Origin: Harmothoe impar
Taxonomy: Eukaryota; Annelida; Polychaeta; Phyllodocida; Polynoidae
Length of the DNA: 64,000 nt
Assembly: GCA_947462335.1 (NCBI GenBank)
Contig: OX381718.1
Location: 36,362,976-36,426,975, forward strand
Direction of reading: 5' to 3'
Shown here: piece after piece, positions 12,526-24,200 of the stretch
Numbering within the stretch: position 1 is the stretch's first letter
Layout of the letters: every line of letters starts with the position of its first letter
Made by a program: the position numbers and the translations under genes
Notes under the pieces: model-generated
Databases searched by the model: none
What the model was told of the DNA's origin: nothing
Seen by the model: only the letters and a program-made list of their open reading frames with translations

Positions 12526-15500
12526 CTGCAAGCACAACATGGCAGATTAGAAAAGGTGCTGAAAATCTTAATACTTCAAGCATTATATAATGTAAGAATA
12601 TTAATTATGATGTCCCAGTGGAATGAGGGTTGTTCATGTGGTAAAAGATAATGACAATTTTCTTCCTACGTCTCCGTATCCAGTACCAGCATTCTTCAAC
12701 TTTCACTTTCACCTTCTGAGTCAATGTAGACACAGAGACAAGAAAATGCATGTGCGCTGTACAAACTGTGTTCAGACTGATATAAAACGTCAGACGTCAA
12801 AATGGCTTTTCAGCAACTGATAATAAATGTTGAAGGCTGGGCCAAGCAAACCGGGTACTCCAGTTTTACCCAAATATGCATATCTGACTTTCCGTATTCT
12901 ATAAGTTAAGTTGTCGTCTTTTACCTGGGAAAGCTAGGATGAAGTAAATATGTAGTAAATAAATGACTAGTTTCTTCAGTAGCTAGACTTTGGGTCATTC
13001 CTCACTCGCCTCCCCCGGTTAGATATGACATGAAATACGCTAGTGGGCAGGAGCGGCAGAAAGTGGATGAAGTTGGGGGCCCAGCTCCCATGACCTTAGG
13101 GATGTTGATGGAGGGAGTTTCAACTGGAGGTATTGGCGCGGCAGGCCCTAAGAAAATTTTGGAATTTGACTTTTAGATTAGTGCATTTGTAGATGTTTTG
13201 GAACCTATTATATGATTCTGAGAAGATTTTGGGAATTTTACCTTGAGATTGTTATTATTTCCTAAAAAAATAATTTTTTTTTGGGGGGGGAAAACATACT
13301 TGGGCCCCCCCCCCCCCCATCTTCAAAGTTGGAGGGGGGCCCCCAGCGCTTCCGTTCCACCCCCACAGAATATACGTAGACAGTGTCCTATAGGCCTATG
13401 ATACCTCACACTGCTCCCACCTCAGCTGGTTGCGTGTACAAAAAGAATTGCGGTTGTTGTCGCGTAAAAAAATGCCTCAGGCATTTTTATACGCAGCATT
13501 CATGGAACCATTGAATTTCTTGGGTCCATTTTAGGGGCAAATACTGGATAGCTCTCCCAGGTGAGAGGACAGACGTTTAGAGCGTTATCTTAATCTTAAG
13601 TCTTAAAGTCTTAATTCAGTGTCTTATTTTGCTTTTGAACAGTGGGAGCAGTTAGCAGTAGGAAGAGTAGAATAAAAAATAAAAGTAAAAGAACGGGGGT
13701 TGGGGGGCAGAGCCCCCCATGACATCAACCTCAACAAGTCTACCCTACTATTCAAAATATTAAGGCCTTACCCCCCCCCCTCCCGGGGAGGAGAGGCCCA
13801 CACCCCCAGGGAGCAGTAGGGCCAATCATCCTGGCTCCATCTGTCGGATTTTGTAGAAGGTAAGGTGGCCACTTCATGAACTAACTTTAAGACTATTAAG
13901 ACTGTCTTAATAGTCTTATTAAGATAACGCTCTAAACGTCTGTCCTCTCGCCTGGGAGAGCTAACCCGTGCGTGCATTTTAGGGGGGGTAGGTATGATTA
14001 TAATCAAGCTCAGGACTATTTAAATGTGTGCTGATAGGCAGATAAACAATTAGAATAGCCGTTTCTAGGCAACCAGATGTATTAGCAACAAACCAATAGA
14101 ACCATTGAATTCCTTGGGTCCATATTAGGGGGGTAGGTATAATTGTAATCAATCTCAGGACCTATCTAAGGTTGATTTATATTAAATCCTTAATCCAAGA
14201 TGGCAGTGCAATCCAAGATGGCGGAGCCCTTTCTGACTTTTGGTAAAGTGCAAACATCATATACCTCGTCCTGGTATACGCCACCACTTCGGCATAAAAA
14301 ACCTTCAACCAGAACAATGATTGCATATTCCTGTGCCAATGCTAAGGCAAGAAGTCACTTGATACAGCAACCGCAAATAAACCGGATACAAACCAATTTG
14401 ACAAGAAGAAGACTGATACGGCACCGCTGTTTTAGGCCTATGGGATCTTAAAAACTTTACTTAAAAACATTTTATGGTAATACGTAACGCTGTGGTTACC
14501 TGACAGGAGTCCTTGCCGCTGCCGACAGCACACACCGTCTTAGGGGTTTCAGAGCAGCTGGCCTGGGCGGGATCCGTCACCGTCATATCCACCTCCTTCA
14601 GGGTCAGCGATGCGGGCCCACCCTCATCTGAAAGTCACCAATGTTTACAGTACTACACAGTTACAGCTCGTCAGTGATTGCATGATGTGGCATTAGATGC
14701 TGCACCACCGAAGCGCAGTAAGGTCTGCAAGCTACTCACCTGGCCTGTGTTCTACACCTTGACTACATTATATAAATACGCCTCGTATTGTTCAATCAAT
14801 TCGAGAGAGGTTACCATGACTTTTGTACCATAATTTGCGATGAATTTGGGGAGCACTGTCTGAGGAAATTTAACATACTAACTCAGATTGCCCCAGCCAA
14901 TGACGGTACAGGTCTTTTGATGATATGCAGGTGCTGGGTCAAAGTCAGGCAGACACACCACCCCCGCACCAGTCACTGCCGAACACAGTTTTACCAGGGC
15001 AACGTCATCATTAGCGCTGCCATCCTTACCTGTAAGCACACATAGAACAAGAAATCAGTATGGTCTACCTAATAACTTAATAGATTAACAATGTCTTTCA
15101 CCAGATGTTAGTTTGCTGTGGGTTGCATTTTTACAGCAAAATGCTAAATAAAACATTCTTAACACTTTTCTATCAGAATGAGGAGATGTGACCTACGGTA
15201 GTCAGGGTAGATGACGATGTAACCATGGTAGCAGGGAGGTGCGACCTACTGTAGTCAGGGTGGGTGACGATGTGAGCATGGTAGCAGGGAGGTGCGACCT
15301 ACTGTAGTCAGGGTGGGTAACGATGTGACCATGGTAGCAGGGAGGTGTGACCTACTGTAGTCAGGGTAGATGACGATGTGACCATGGTAGCAGGGAGGTG
15401 CGACCTACTGTAGTCAGGGTGGGTAACGATGTGACCATGGTAGCAGGGAGGTGTGACCTACTGTAGTCAGGGTAGATGACGATGTGACCATGGTAGCAGG

Positions 15501-18440
15501 GAGGTGTGACCTACTGTGGTCAGGGTAGATGACGATGTGACTATGGTAACAGGGAGGTGCGACCTACTGTAGTCAGGGTAGATGACGATGTGACCATGGT
15601 AGCAGGGAGGTGCGACCTACTGTAGTCAGGGTAGATGACAATGTGACTATGGTAACAGGGAGGTGCGACCTACTGTAGTCAGGGTGGGTAACGATGTGAC
15701 CATGGTAGCAGGGAGGTGTGACTGTGGTCAGGGTAGATGACGATGTGACTATGGTAACAGGGAGGTGCGACCTACTGTAGTCAGGGTGGGTGATGTTGTG
15801 ACCATGGCAACAGGGAGGTGCGACCTACTGTAGTTAGGGTAGATGATGATGTGACCATGGCAACAGGGAGGTGTGACCTACTGTAGTCAGGGTGGGTGAC
15901 GATGTGACCATGGAAACAGGGAGGTGTGACCTACTGTACACTGTAAATAGTTAATGTTAGTTTACAGCACAATATACTGTAAATTTATAGAACATTTTGC
16001 TGTAGTCGGAAATACAAAACTATTTGCTGTATATTTACCGATTTCTGTGCTGTAAAGCAGAGTTACATCAATGTTGCTGTAAATTTACAGCACATGATCT
16101 GTAGATTTCTGCCACATGGTGGCAGCACTATATCATTTTGTGTAACAATTCCTGTACACACTGTATTTTGGGGGGTAATTGGAGCCCCTACTCCTGTGTG
16201 TCAAAACATGATAAAATGTAAATGTCTGAGAGAAACTTCAGCAAGTTATTGTATAAAGTATTTTTTGCAGAAATGTGTCAAATAATGCAAATATCAGCAA
16301 AAGTATATAATAGATACCACATCTTTGGGAAAATGAAATCCTTAACTATCTGAACTGTGTAGTGCTGGTATCACATACAGTATAGATGGATAATGATTTA
16401 AACCATTACACTGTGTAATGTTTGTTATCCATAATGCTACTGAAGTAATGCAGGAAGGTTCTCTACATGCATATCAATTGAGATCAATTGATAGTAACAA
16501 TAATTGATGATAAAAAAAACTCAACTTATGGCATTTACAATACTTTCTGCTGTTAAATTACAGCATACAATATACTGTAAATTTACAGCAAAATGTGCTG
16601 GCAGTTTTGGTTCCAGTAGATATTGCAGTAATTTAACAGAAGAATATACTGTAAAATTACAACACATTCTTCTGTTTAATTACAGCAACTGAGTTGCTGT
16701 AAATTTACAGCAAAATGTGCTGGAACCAAAACTGCCAGCACATTTTGCTGTAAATTTACAGTGGTTACTTCTAACAGTGTAGCCAGGGTAGATGACGATG
16801 CGACCATACCAACAGGGAGGTGTGACATACTGTAGTCAGGGTGGGTGACGATGTGACCATGCCAACAGGGAGGTGTGACCTACTGTAGTCAGGTTGGGTG
16901 ACAGTGTGACCATGCCAACAAGGAAGTGTGACCTACTGTAGTCAGGGTGGGTGACGATGTGACCATGGTAGCAGGGAGGTGCGACCTACTGTAGTCAGGG
17001 TAGATGACGATGTGACCATGCCAACAGGGAGGTGTGACCTACTGTAGTCAGGTTGGGTGACAGTGTGACCATGCCAACAAGGAAGTGTGACCTACTGTAG
17101 TCAGGTTGGGTGACAGTGTGACCATGCCAACAAGGAAGTGCGACCTACTGTAGTCAGGGAAGATGACGATGTGACCATGCCAACAGGGAAGTGTGACCTA
17201 CTGTAGTCAGGGTGGGTGGCGATGTGACCATGCCAACAGGGAGGTGTGACCTACTGTAGTCAGGGTGGGTGACGATGTGAGCATGGTAGCAGGGAGGTGT
17301 GACCTACTGTAGTCAGGGTGGGTGACGATGTGACCATGGTAGCAGGGAGGTGTGACCTACTGTAGTCAGGGTGGGTGACGATGTGACCATGGTAGCAGGG
17401 AGGTGTGACCTACTGTAGTCAGGGTAGATGACGATGTGACCATGCCAACAGGGAAGTGTGACCTACTGTATCCAGGGTGGAGGACGATGGTGTCAGCCTG
17501 GAGGGTTGCTCCATTGTTGGTATTGAGGTCATTGACCTTCACCTTGAATCTCCAGTCAGCAGGCTTGTTGTCCCAGATCTTTTGACCTCTGAATGATAAG
17601 TTGATGATAGTGAGAAGTACATGAACTAGTATTGGGAATGATCAATGAATAACTCAGCCTGAAGGACCTGAAGTGGGGGAGGAGGGCATCCAATCGACAA
17701 ACTCAAAATCAATGTGTCAAATTTAAGGGTAGAGGTCGGTTATTTCTTCAGTATAGGGTAGACTGACCTAAAGGTAGCCAGGTACCAAGAGATGTCCACC
17801 TTAATTATGTATTTTTTTATGTATAGTATTCATTTGTCCTTTGCTGGAAAGAGTATCACTTAAAGTGTACTATGATACAAAAAACAGGGCGTATCATGCA
17901 TGAATGGCTACAAAATTAAGGTGGACATCTCATGGTACATGGTTACCTTTAGGTCAGTCTACCCTAAGCGTACTGGATAATTCATTCATCCAGAGACGGT
18001 TCCTTCATGCTAGTCTAGGAGCAAATGACCCATACATTTAGGTGAGGGCCAGCATTTTATTCTTCCTGATCTTCCTGCAGCCTGGAGCATATGCTACCAG
18101 GTTGCGAAGCCCATCACATATCTAATTGAATGTACATACCGGTATACCTAAATGATAGTAGTGTTGGGGATAACACTTACGCATTGTTGGGGTCATCCTT
18201 GACGAAGCAGTGTGCAGCGGTCAGCACCCACTGGTCAGTTATAAGGGACCCCCCACACTGCTGCGAGTTGTCACTGGACAGTACAAGCGCCACCTAGTGG
18301 GAAAACAGAGCAACGTATTAGAGCTACATAAATGCTATACTCGGACATTACTAACGGCAAACTAAAAAATCATTTGTTCTGAGTGGCTCAGGGTTACACT
18401 CCTAAGATATCCTGCGAAATAGACCAGAGCAAAGTATCTA

Positions 18441-18521
<81 letters not shown>

Positions 18522-20563
18522 GGGAACAGAACAGCATGGTAGGAGGAACAGCCAGATTGCTAGGGGCAGTATTTGGGCAATACTAACACCACCTAGTGAG
18601 ACTGAGAGGAAGCAGAACAATAGATTAGTGGTGCACTAGCAATGCTGCTCCCCCCTGGAGGCTGGTGGTGGGAGGCGTGAAGCCATTACGGATCCACCGT
18701 GTGCACTGCCCAGCCCATCAGTGGGACTCTATAGTGTGGGAGGTGCAGGGTGTGTGAGGTCAGTCTATACAAAAACTTTTTCACCCTGCAGGACATTCGG
18801 TCCTGCAGAAATTTCTTTTTGCAGGCCCGGCTTCATTTTTGCAGGCCCGTAAATTGGCGTGCAATCTTTAAGATTTTAGAATTAAGTATAATACAAGTGT
18901 TCATACTGATAGTATCACATGAATAGGGTTCCTCAGTATGCTACAATAACATTAATCATTTTAATACATAAATTACTGAAGAAGATTACAGAAAATATTC
19001 AAGCTTTCTGTTTTACACTGTAGAAACCTTAATAATGGTCTGATTTACAAGCCGTAAAAAATGGCATGTAGGCAAGGATCTCTGGATTACAGCCTGACAT
19101 TTGGGCCGGCAGAAGCAGCCTTTCTGCCGGACCGGCAGGCTTTTTGCCGGCTATAGCCGGTGTCCGGCAGGATTTCATATAGACTGCTCTGAGGTGTGTT
19201 CTACGTAACCCCTCCACACACACTTCAAGTAATCCATGTTAATGTGGCAAAACCCCATAATGTGGCATCAATCTACATGTGAGTCCAGACTTACAGCCTA
19301 AACAAGTGTTAACACGTGAACAGCCTTACCATCCATGGGTATTCATGAAGGCTGGCGTCGTTGCCTCCCACAATCCTGCTGCTCTGTACCGGACCACACG
19401 TGGTAGACCCTGCAATTGGCAGGTGTAAACCCACGCTGTATTCGTGATGGAATCAAAGCAAACATCTTGCATAAACTTTTCAGAACTTTCAACTAAATTC
19501 TATGTAGGTATCATAGGAATATGCCTATACCATTTCCATGACAATCTCATGTAATCTACTCAAATTTAAGTGTCGTAAAGCATTTCTTTAAATGCAAGGT
19601 ATAATAATATTTGCGTGCCCAACCTTTAAAGGAGGACAAAATCCCATATCATTCTGCTCCTATGCAATAGCTAAGCAGATATAAATAGTTCAATTGGTTC
19701 TATATTCCATCAGTTGCCATATGAATATCATATTTGTCCTAGACGTACTGGAAGAAAATCGTTGCACAAGACAATGGTGTATTTACCTGATATTCCTGTC
19801 GCTGTGACGAATTCTGAAACAAAGGGCAGGAGAGTTATCACATTACAAAACCACGACCCTTAAACTAAGGCCCGGTCACACTGGTTGTGAAATCAAGAAC
19901 AAACGTTTTGTAAAGCCAAGACAATTGTTGCACAACAAATGTTTTTAATTCCAAGACAGGTGTGACTGGCGTTCCAAGACAAAAGTGTGCCAAGACAAAA
20001 ATATTTTGCAGCAAAACATTTGTCTTGACTCCCCATAACAATTGTCTTGGCATTATAAAACATTACCTTTGGATCTTCACAACCAGTGTGACAAACGTGC
20101 TATAAAACAACAGTGACAATTGAAATAATTCAACGCAATGAACTTAATATGTTTTAACTGGAATTATTGCAACAACTACTAGGGAGTTGTGTGTTAATTC
20201 TGGGATATATTGTCTCGGGATGCATTGTTGATTGTAAACAATTATTATACATACAGACCTTGACTAGCTCTAGTAAATCAGAGATATCATTCAACTAAAT
20301 GTTAAGTGTTCCACCAGAGCTGACTTAACACATTTGGGACCGACTTAAACCCCGTAAAATTGAATTATTTTGAGGGGCAATCACTTGTGGAACACTCACC
20401 TTTGAGTGAATTCTATTAGCATGAGATGCGGTTCAAAGGGATAAGACAAAGGTGAAGGATGCAAACGACTGTAGATAGAATATATTTTCCTGTTTCTAGG
20501 TTTCAATTAAAATAGTACAATGCCGGGATGGAAAAGACCTGCACCCGAGATGGGAAAGAGGTA

Positions 20564-20635
<72 letters not shown>

Positions 20636-21179
20636 ATGCTTACGTGGGGTTGTCGTGGTTCGCCTCTGCCTTGATGACGTCCGGTAGTTGCTGTTGGATC
20701 TCACCAAGGGGCAATCTGGTCAGGAGTATTTGTAAAAGTACATTTTATTTAGGAATGGGTGGCATCATGCAGATTGACGAATATAATCCATCACACATAC
20801 AATTAACTTGAACTACAAAGGTAAATTTGCTGTGCTATGTTTTAAATAATTTACATTTACATGAAAACTACACGCTTACGGTGAATTCCCTGTAATATGG
20901 GACTATGGAAAAGTGGCCGCATTGGTGGGTTGGCTGCAATAGAGGGGTGGCTGTTAGGAGGGAGTATTATGTATTATAATGGATATTTATGCTGACATAA
21001 AGCAGCGTCTGACCTCCGAAGGTGACGAGCTCACGACGTGCCGCATGACGTGCCTCATGACGTGCCTCATGACGTGCCTCATGACGCACCCTGGCAGCAT
21101 GACGTCTCCTGGTGCCGTCACGTGCAGCAGCCACGACCAGCAGGCACAGAGCACACACCACGTCCTGCAGCCTCATCAT
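12349..21179 (-). CDS. SP1: secreted trypsin-like serine protease (S1A), 9 exons
   Basis: Predicted secreted endopeptidase cutting after Lys or Arg. Exons in transcript order: 21014-21179, 20644-20715, 19787-19813, 19330-19409, 18181-18293, 17467-17588, 14883-15029, 14500-14627, 12349-12525. They sum to 1032 nt, giving 343 aa plus TGA; every junction is GT-AG and phase-consistent. Residues 1 to about 19 are a signal peptide, followed by an Arg/His-rich propeptide with a repeated RHEA motif and a Thr-rich stretch. Activation is expected at R100|I101 (SSR|IVGG). The triad is His143 (LTAAHC), Asp202 (NDDVAL) and Ser288 (GDSGGP); Asp282 matches chymotrypsin Asp189, hence trypsin-like. The usual Trp215 position is His (VSHGTG). 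A Cys in STTCG and the Cys in VVCLP probably form the propeptide-catalytic domain disulfide. SP1 is divergent from SP2. Intron 6 carries the splice-site minisatellite. Which vertebrate protease it matches, if any, cannot be told by eye. Confidence 0.88.
13549..13963. mobile_element. Foldback element in SP1 intron 8
   Basis: Arms of about 46 bp, TAGCTCTCCCAGG and complement, including ACGTTTAGAGCGTTATCTTA. 415 bp with TTAAGTCTTAA-rich sequence inside. It interrupts a direct duplication (CCATTGAATT.CTTGGGTCC at 13508 and 14102). Confidence 0.78.
14500..14627 (-). CDS. SP1 exon 8: S1-pocket Asp (GKDSCQ)
   Basis: Runs from [16 protein letters not shown] to VGSGKDSCQ and ends in phase 0 at CAG|GTAACC. 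The D in KDSCQ is the specificity residue at position 189. Confidence 0.92.
14883..15029 (-). CDS. SP1 exon 7: catalytic Asp and GWG
   Basis: Encodes [14 protein letters not shown] and VIGWGNL. Contains the catalytic Asp and the Cys (VVCLPDF) expected to pair with the propeptide Cys. Phase 1 in and out, donor A|GTTAGT. Confidence 0.9.
15188..15938 (-). repeat. 5' splice-site minisatellite, SP1 intron 6, distal array
   Basis: About 15 more copies of the same 53-bp unit, with variants such as one truncated copy near 15718. It is separated from the proximal array by the 841-bp element at 15939-16779. It ends about 160 bases before exon 7. Confidence 0.92.
15939..16779. mobile_element. Inverted-repeat transposon inside the SP1 minisatellite
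   Basis: Ends begin CACTGT and finish ACAGTG, with TA on both sides (15937-15938 and 16780-16781) as a likely target duplication. The inside is built of many copies of the palindrome GCTGTAAATTTACAGC. No transposase frame is seen, so it is non-autonomous. Confidence 0.75.
16786..17466 (-). repeat. 5' splice-site minisatellite, SP1 intron 6, proximal array
   Basis: About 13 direct copies of a 53-bp unit starting at the exon 6 border. Read on the transcript strand, each unit carries an exon-like tail (in the exon 6 frame HIVTHPDY or HIVIYPDY) and then A|GTAGGTC, the same donor as the real exon 6 ([16 protein letters not shown]). The unit length is not a multiple of three, so use of a distal donor would usually shift frame. 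Confidence 0.92.
17467..17588 (-). CDS. SP1 exon 6: HPGY loop, ends at the amplified donor
   Basis: Encodes [14 protein letters not shown] and ends TIVLHPGY plus one base, donor A|GTAGGTCAC. Directly downstream, this exon tail and its donor are repeated about 29 times as a minisatellite. Confidence 0.88.
17756..17964. mobile_element. MITE with TA target duplication, SP1 intron 5
   Basis: Arms of about 45 bp, GGGTAGACTGACCTAAAGG and complement, flanked by TA on both sides (17754-17755, 17965-17966). 209 bp, non-coding. Confidence 0.85.
18181..18293 (-). CDS. SP1 exon 5: catalytic His
   Basis: Contains [17 protein letters not shown], with the catalytic His and the 42-58 disulfide Cys pair. 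Starts in phase 0 and ends in phase 2 at GC|GTAAGT. Confidence 0.92.
18440..18519. repeat. (TA)n microsatellite, SP1 intron 4
   Basis: About 80 bases of TA repeats with one TG interruption. Confidence 0.95.
18762..19190. mobile_element. CAGTCTATA-type element with CCGGCAG repeats, SP1 intron 4
   Basis: Left end CAGTCTATACAAAAAC then hairpin-prone TGCAGGACATTCGGTCCTGC; right end has CCGGCAGG repeats and finishes CATATAGACTG. A second copy of the left end is at 51803-51910. Confidence 0.6.
19330..19409 (-). CDS. SP1 exon 4: STTCG Cys and IVGG activation site
   Basis: Encodes [11 protein letters not shown] then [15 protein letters not shown], the zymogen cleavage site and first catalytic strand. 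Ends in phase 0 at ATG|GTAAGG, the same place as in SP2 to SP4. Confidence 0.9.
19787..19813 (-). CDS. SP1 exon 3: 27-nt micro-exon of the propeptide
   Basis: Nine codons (FVTATGIS) between a TTTCAG acceptor and an AG|GTAAAT donor. Symmetric phase 1, so it can be skipped without changing frame, like the propeptide micro-exons of SP2 to SP4. Confidence 0.7.
19874..20102. mobile_element. MITE GGTCACACTGGTT, SP1 intron 2
   Basis: Arms GGTCACACTGGTTGTGAA and its complement, followed inwards by repeated CAAGACAA / TTGTCTTG motifs. About 229 bp, non-coding. Confidence 0.78.
20565..20630. repeat. (TA)n microsatellite, SP1 intron 2
   Basis: About 65 bases of TA repeats ending 14 bases from the exon 2 donor. 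Confidence 0.95.
20644..20715 (-). CDS. SP1 exon 2: propeptide, Thr/Arg-rich
   Basis: 72 nt, phase 1 in and out. Encodes a stretch beginning [10 protein letters not shown] and ending in RRTTTTP. Acceptor GACCAG, donor CAC|GTAAGC. The composition is unlike the other paralogues, so it is supported only by frame and splice sites. Confidence 0.7.
21014..21179 (-). CDS. SP1 exon 1: signal peptide and RHEA-repeat propeptide
   Basis: Starts [16 protein letters not shown], a hydrophobic signal peptide, then runs into an Arg/His-rich segment with three RHEA units and one RHAA. The start lies about 55 bases downstream of a TATA box. It ends in phase 1 at GGAG|GTCAGA. Confidence 0.8.
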
Positions 21180-21231
21180 GATGTCTGTGTACAGCTCTAC
21201 AGGGTGTCTGCTGTACGTCCTGTAGGGGCAC

Positions 21232-21238
21232 CTTTATA
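21232..21238 (-). promoter_or_regulatory. SP1 TATA box
   Basis: TATAAAG on the minus strand, 53 bases before the SP1 start codon; a start site near 21207 would give a short 5' UTR. Confidence 0.7.
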
Positions 21239-21239
21239 C

Positions 21240-24200
21240 TACAGGACCGCCCACCAGTTGCTGCCACATGCCGCTCTTAGACTGGGCTCTGAGATAGCAT
21301 CTTGTAGCCACACCTGCTGTGCTCTGTTATCTCGTCCATACCGTCCGAGATATGGGTGGAGTTACTAGGATAATCATTGTAGTCATCGCGCGGTGCCCGC
21401 CGGTATCTGCTGGACGGACACGTGCTACATGACCAGCGCTGTCAACATGACTCTATTCTATTTGTTTTGTCCGCAGAATCATGACGTTCATGATGACAAA
21501 TCATTTGGAATGAATAAAGTATATTTTCGGAGAGGTGTCTTCATTATTTCCTTCCATCTGGTCGAAAGTTGCCTTTCAGCAGAGGTTGGGGTGTCTTTCT
21601 TTCTGTTCTCAACTTTCTCTGTGTTTGGGGTTTTGGACCTGATCAACGCTGTTATGAAAAGTGAACACATTTAGAAGAGTTTTCATTAAATGACTACTGT
21701 TCATACAATCTTTTCTATAATTGGTAAATCTGGTCAACTTTTATGCAATGGAGGGAAGCAATGAATCAGAGAGCCCCCACGGATTACATTACTCAGAAAG
21801 TAGTATAGGAAATGAAGCAGAACTGTGTAGGCAATAGCCATACATGGGATTTGGCCTCTTATACATGTACTAAATGTATTCAATATTATAGGTATGTCTG
21901 AGATAATCATGTATATTTCATTAGAATTATAACGATTATATGACATATCTATATATTATGTATATCCATTATTTACATAACATGGCAATTACATGATTTA
22001 CACAACAAGTCATACTATTACACGGTCATATCCGATGATGGATAGTCCAATCATGTGGCACAACCCATTGCCACAATAAACAGCTGTTTCTGCTGGCCAA
22101 AGCATCAGTAGTGGTCATCGATTTCTTGATAATCGTATTTCAAATCCAAAATGTAACGATAAACATCATTTTATTTGCAGGTGATACATTTTAAAGTAGG
22201 AACACATCTGCTGTAGCAGATCCTTTATACTGTTTTTAAAATGCGTTATGTTTATAATAGTTGCATATTTAAAACATGTCGCTTGAATAATTCTTAAACT
22301 ATTGAATTACACACTATTATGTCATTAGGCAAAATGATGTTAGTCAGATTTACATTGGATCAGCATTGACAACGTATTGATTAACGTTAACCAACCAGTT
22401 GCCAACGCTAATTCAACGTTCTGTATCCACGGTTTTATGCCAGTAGGTGTCCGAACATGCATGGGTTATTGCACAAGGTGCAGATAGAAACTAAATTGTT
22501 ATACACAAATTGTAATCATGCTAGATAAAAAGATAGAAATTGATTAGAAGTTAAATACTACAGCCAAAGAATAGTTCTGCTTTGATCGATTGGGTAGGAC
22601 TACTCGGACAGATACTGCCCCTGCCGGTACAGTGTAACATACAGGTAGGTGTCGGTTGGAGACGGGCACCATGTGGACTGTGTTCTTGGTGTCTAGAACT
22701 GCATGGGGCAGGACGCAAAACACCAACATAAAATACTACAATTGAATCAGAATAGGTATGCAATGTTCTAGATCTGGTTCATATGTTTATCTTTCCAATT
22801 TAAACAGATAAGGACCCTGGGATGGTCTCAGTAGAAGTAGTAAAGGGTAGTAGTAGTAGTGCATGTAGTAGTAGTATATGGAAAGTGGAGTTTGGAATGT
22901 GCCATTCACAGAAAAAATCCAGAGTCGGCAAACCTGGCACTGCCTTGTCAATTTGACAAGGAGAGGGGCTGGCAAGCAAATCCCTTCAGTAAGAAGACCC
23001 ATCTAGAGCTACCTGGCATATGCCAGCCCTAAACCTGTCTAGAAGTGATTCACCATTCTCCCTGCAGGTGGCCATTACCTAGCATAAATATGTACCCTTG
23101 GGAAAAAATTGATTAATTCCTATGTTGATATAATACTGAGTATTACAATACATATATGTTAATATGGAGGATTATGTGAAGTATCTAGGGAAATAGTAAG
23201 ATAATGTAAAGAATGCATACTTTTGACAACATTTAAAAAATAGAGCACATGTGTAGAAGGAAGACACCTCTTTTGTGTCTTTCACCAGGGCACAAGTAGG
23301 TGCATGCACCTTATATTGGTATTATACACACACAAGCCTACATTCCATTGCTGGAGAGTAGTCTATTCTCAGTAAAGACTTGGTGATACATTATGTGAAT
23401 CCTTGGTGGCACTAGTGTATTAAATTTCACTTCTATATGTGGTTATGTATTTAAACAAATTGATAAAATAATCTTGTCATGTGGAACCAGACCAAACTCA
23501 TACATTTGAAACCCTAGACCTACCACCATTATGCAATGATGAGCCCCAGCTGTGGCTATTCTAGGCCTGCATCAACTATCCTAGTTTGACGACCTTGACA
23601 AGTCTAGGGTTGTCTTGTGGGATGGTAACCTGGCAGGTTGTCAATTTGACGAGTTGAAGCTAGTTGATTCTATGCTGTTCACTTAGAAGACCCTAGGGTC
23701 GTCCTGTAAGACGACCTTACAGACTCCAGAGCTGTCCAGAGTTTTTCAGTGTTCGCCGGATTAATCGATAGCTCACTACAGCCTGGGCTCCACTAGGGCG
23801 ACACTGGTGTCTGCGAAACGTTGCGATCATTTTTAATGTTTTGTTTTGCACAGTTTGCTTCATTTCGCGGCAGTGTCGCCCCAAGTATCAACCAGAACAG
23901 GGCTACAATCAGAGCGACATTAAGGCGAAATGGGGCGAAATGAAGCGAAATGTGCAAAACAAAACATAAAAAAAGATCGCAACGTTAAGCAGACGTCAGT
24001 GTCGCCCTAGTGAAGCTCAGGCTAAAGTGTGAGTCTAATCTTACAGCAGTTTATATGGGCAAAAAACACATTGTTTCTATTGTGTGTATCCTACGACGGT
24101 CTCCAGGTAAAACATGGAAGGCTGTATGCATAGGGAGGAGGCATTTATTGACTGAGCTCTATGGAAACAGAGGGAAATTAATAGACAAAGGCCAATGACA

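Noticed and set aside
12259..12651. Plus-strand 130-codon open frame
   Set aside because: It is the complement of SP1 exon 9, whose minus-strand reading has GDSGGP and exact splice sites.
15188..17466. Could the regular repeats be a CRISPR array?
   Set aside because: Units are contiguous 53-bp copies without unique spacers, lie inside a spliced eukaryotic gene and match the exon 6 border.
18383..18639. YIYIYI open frames
   Set aside because: (TA)n microsatellite in SP1 intron 4.
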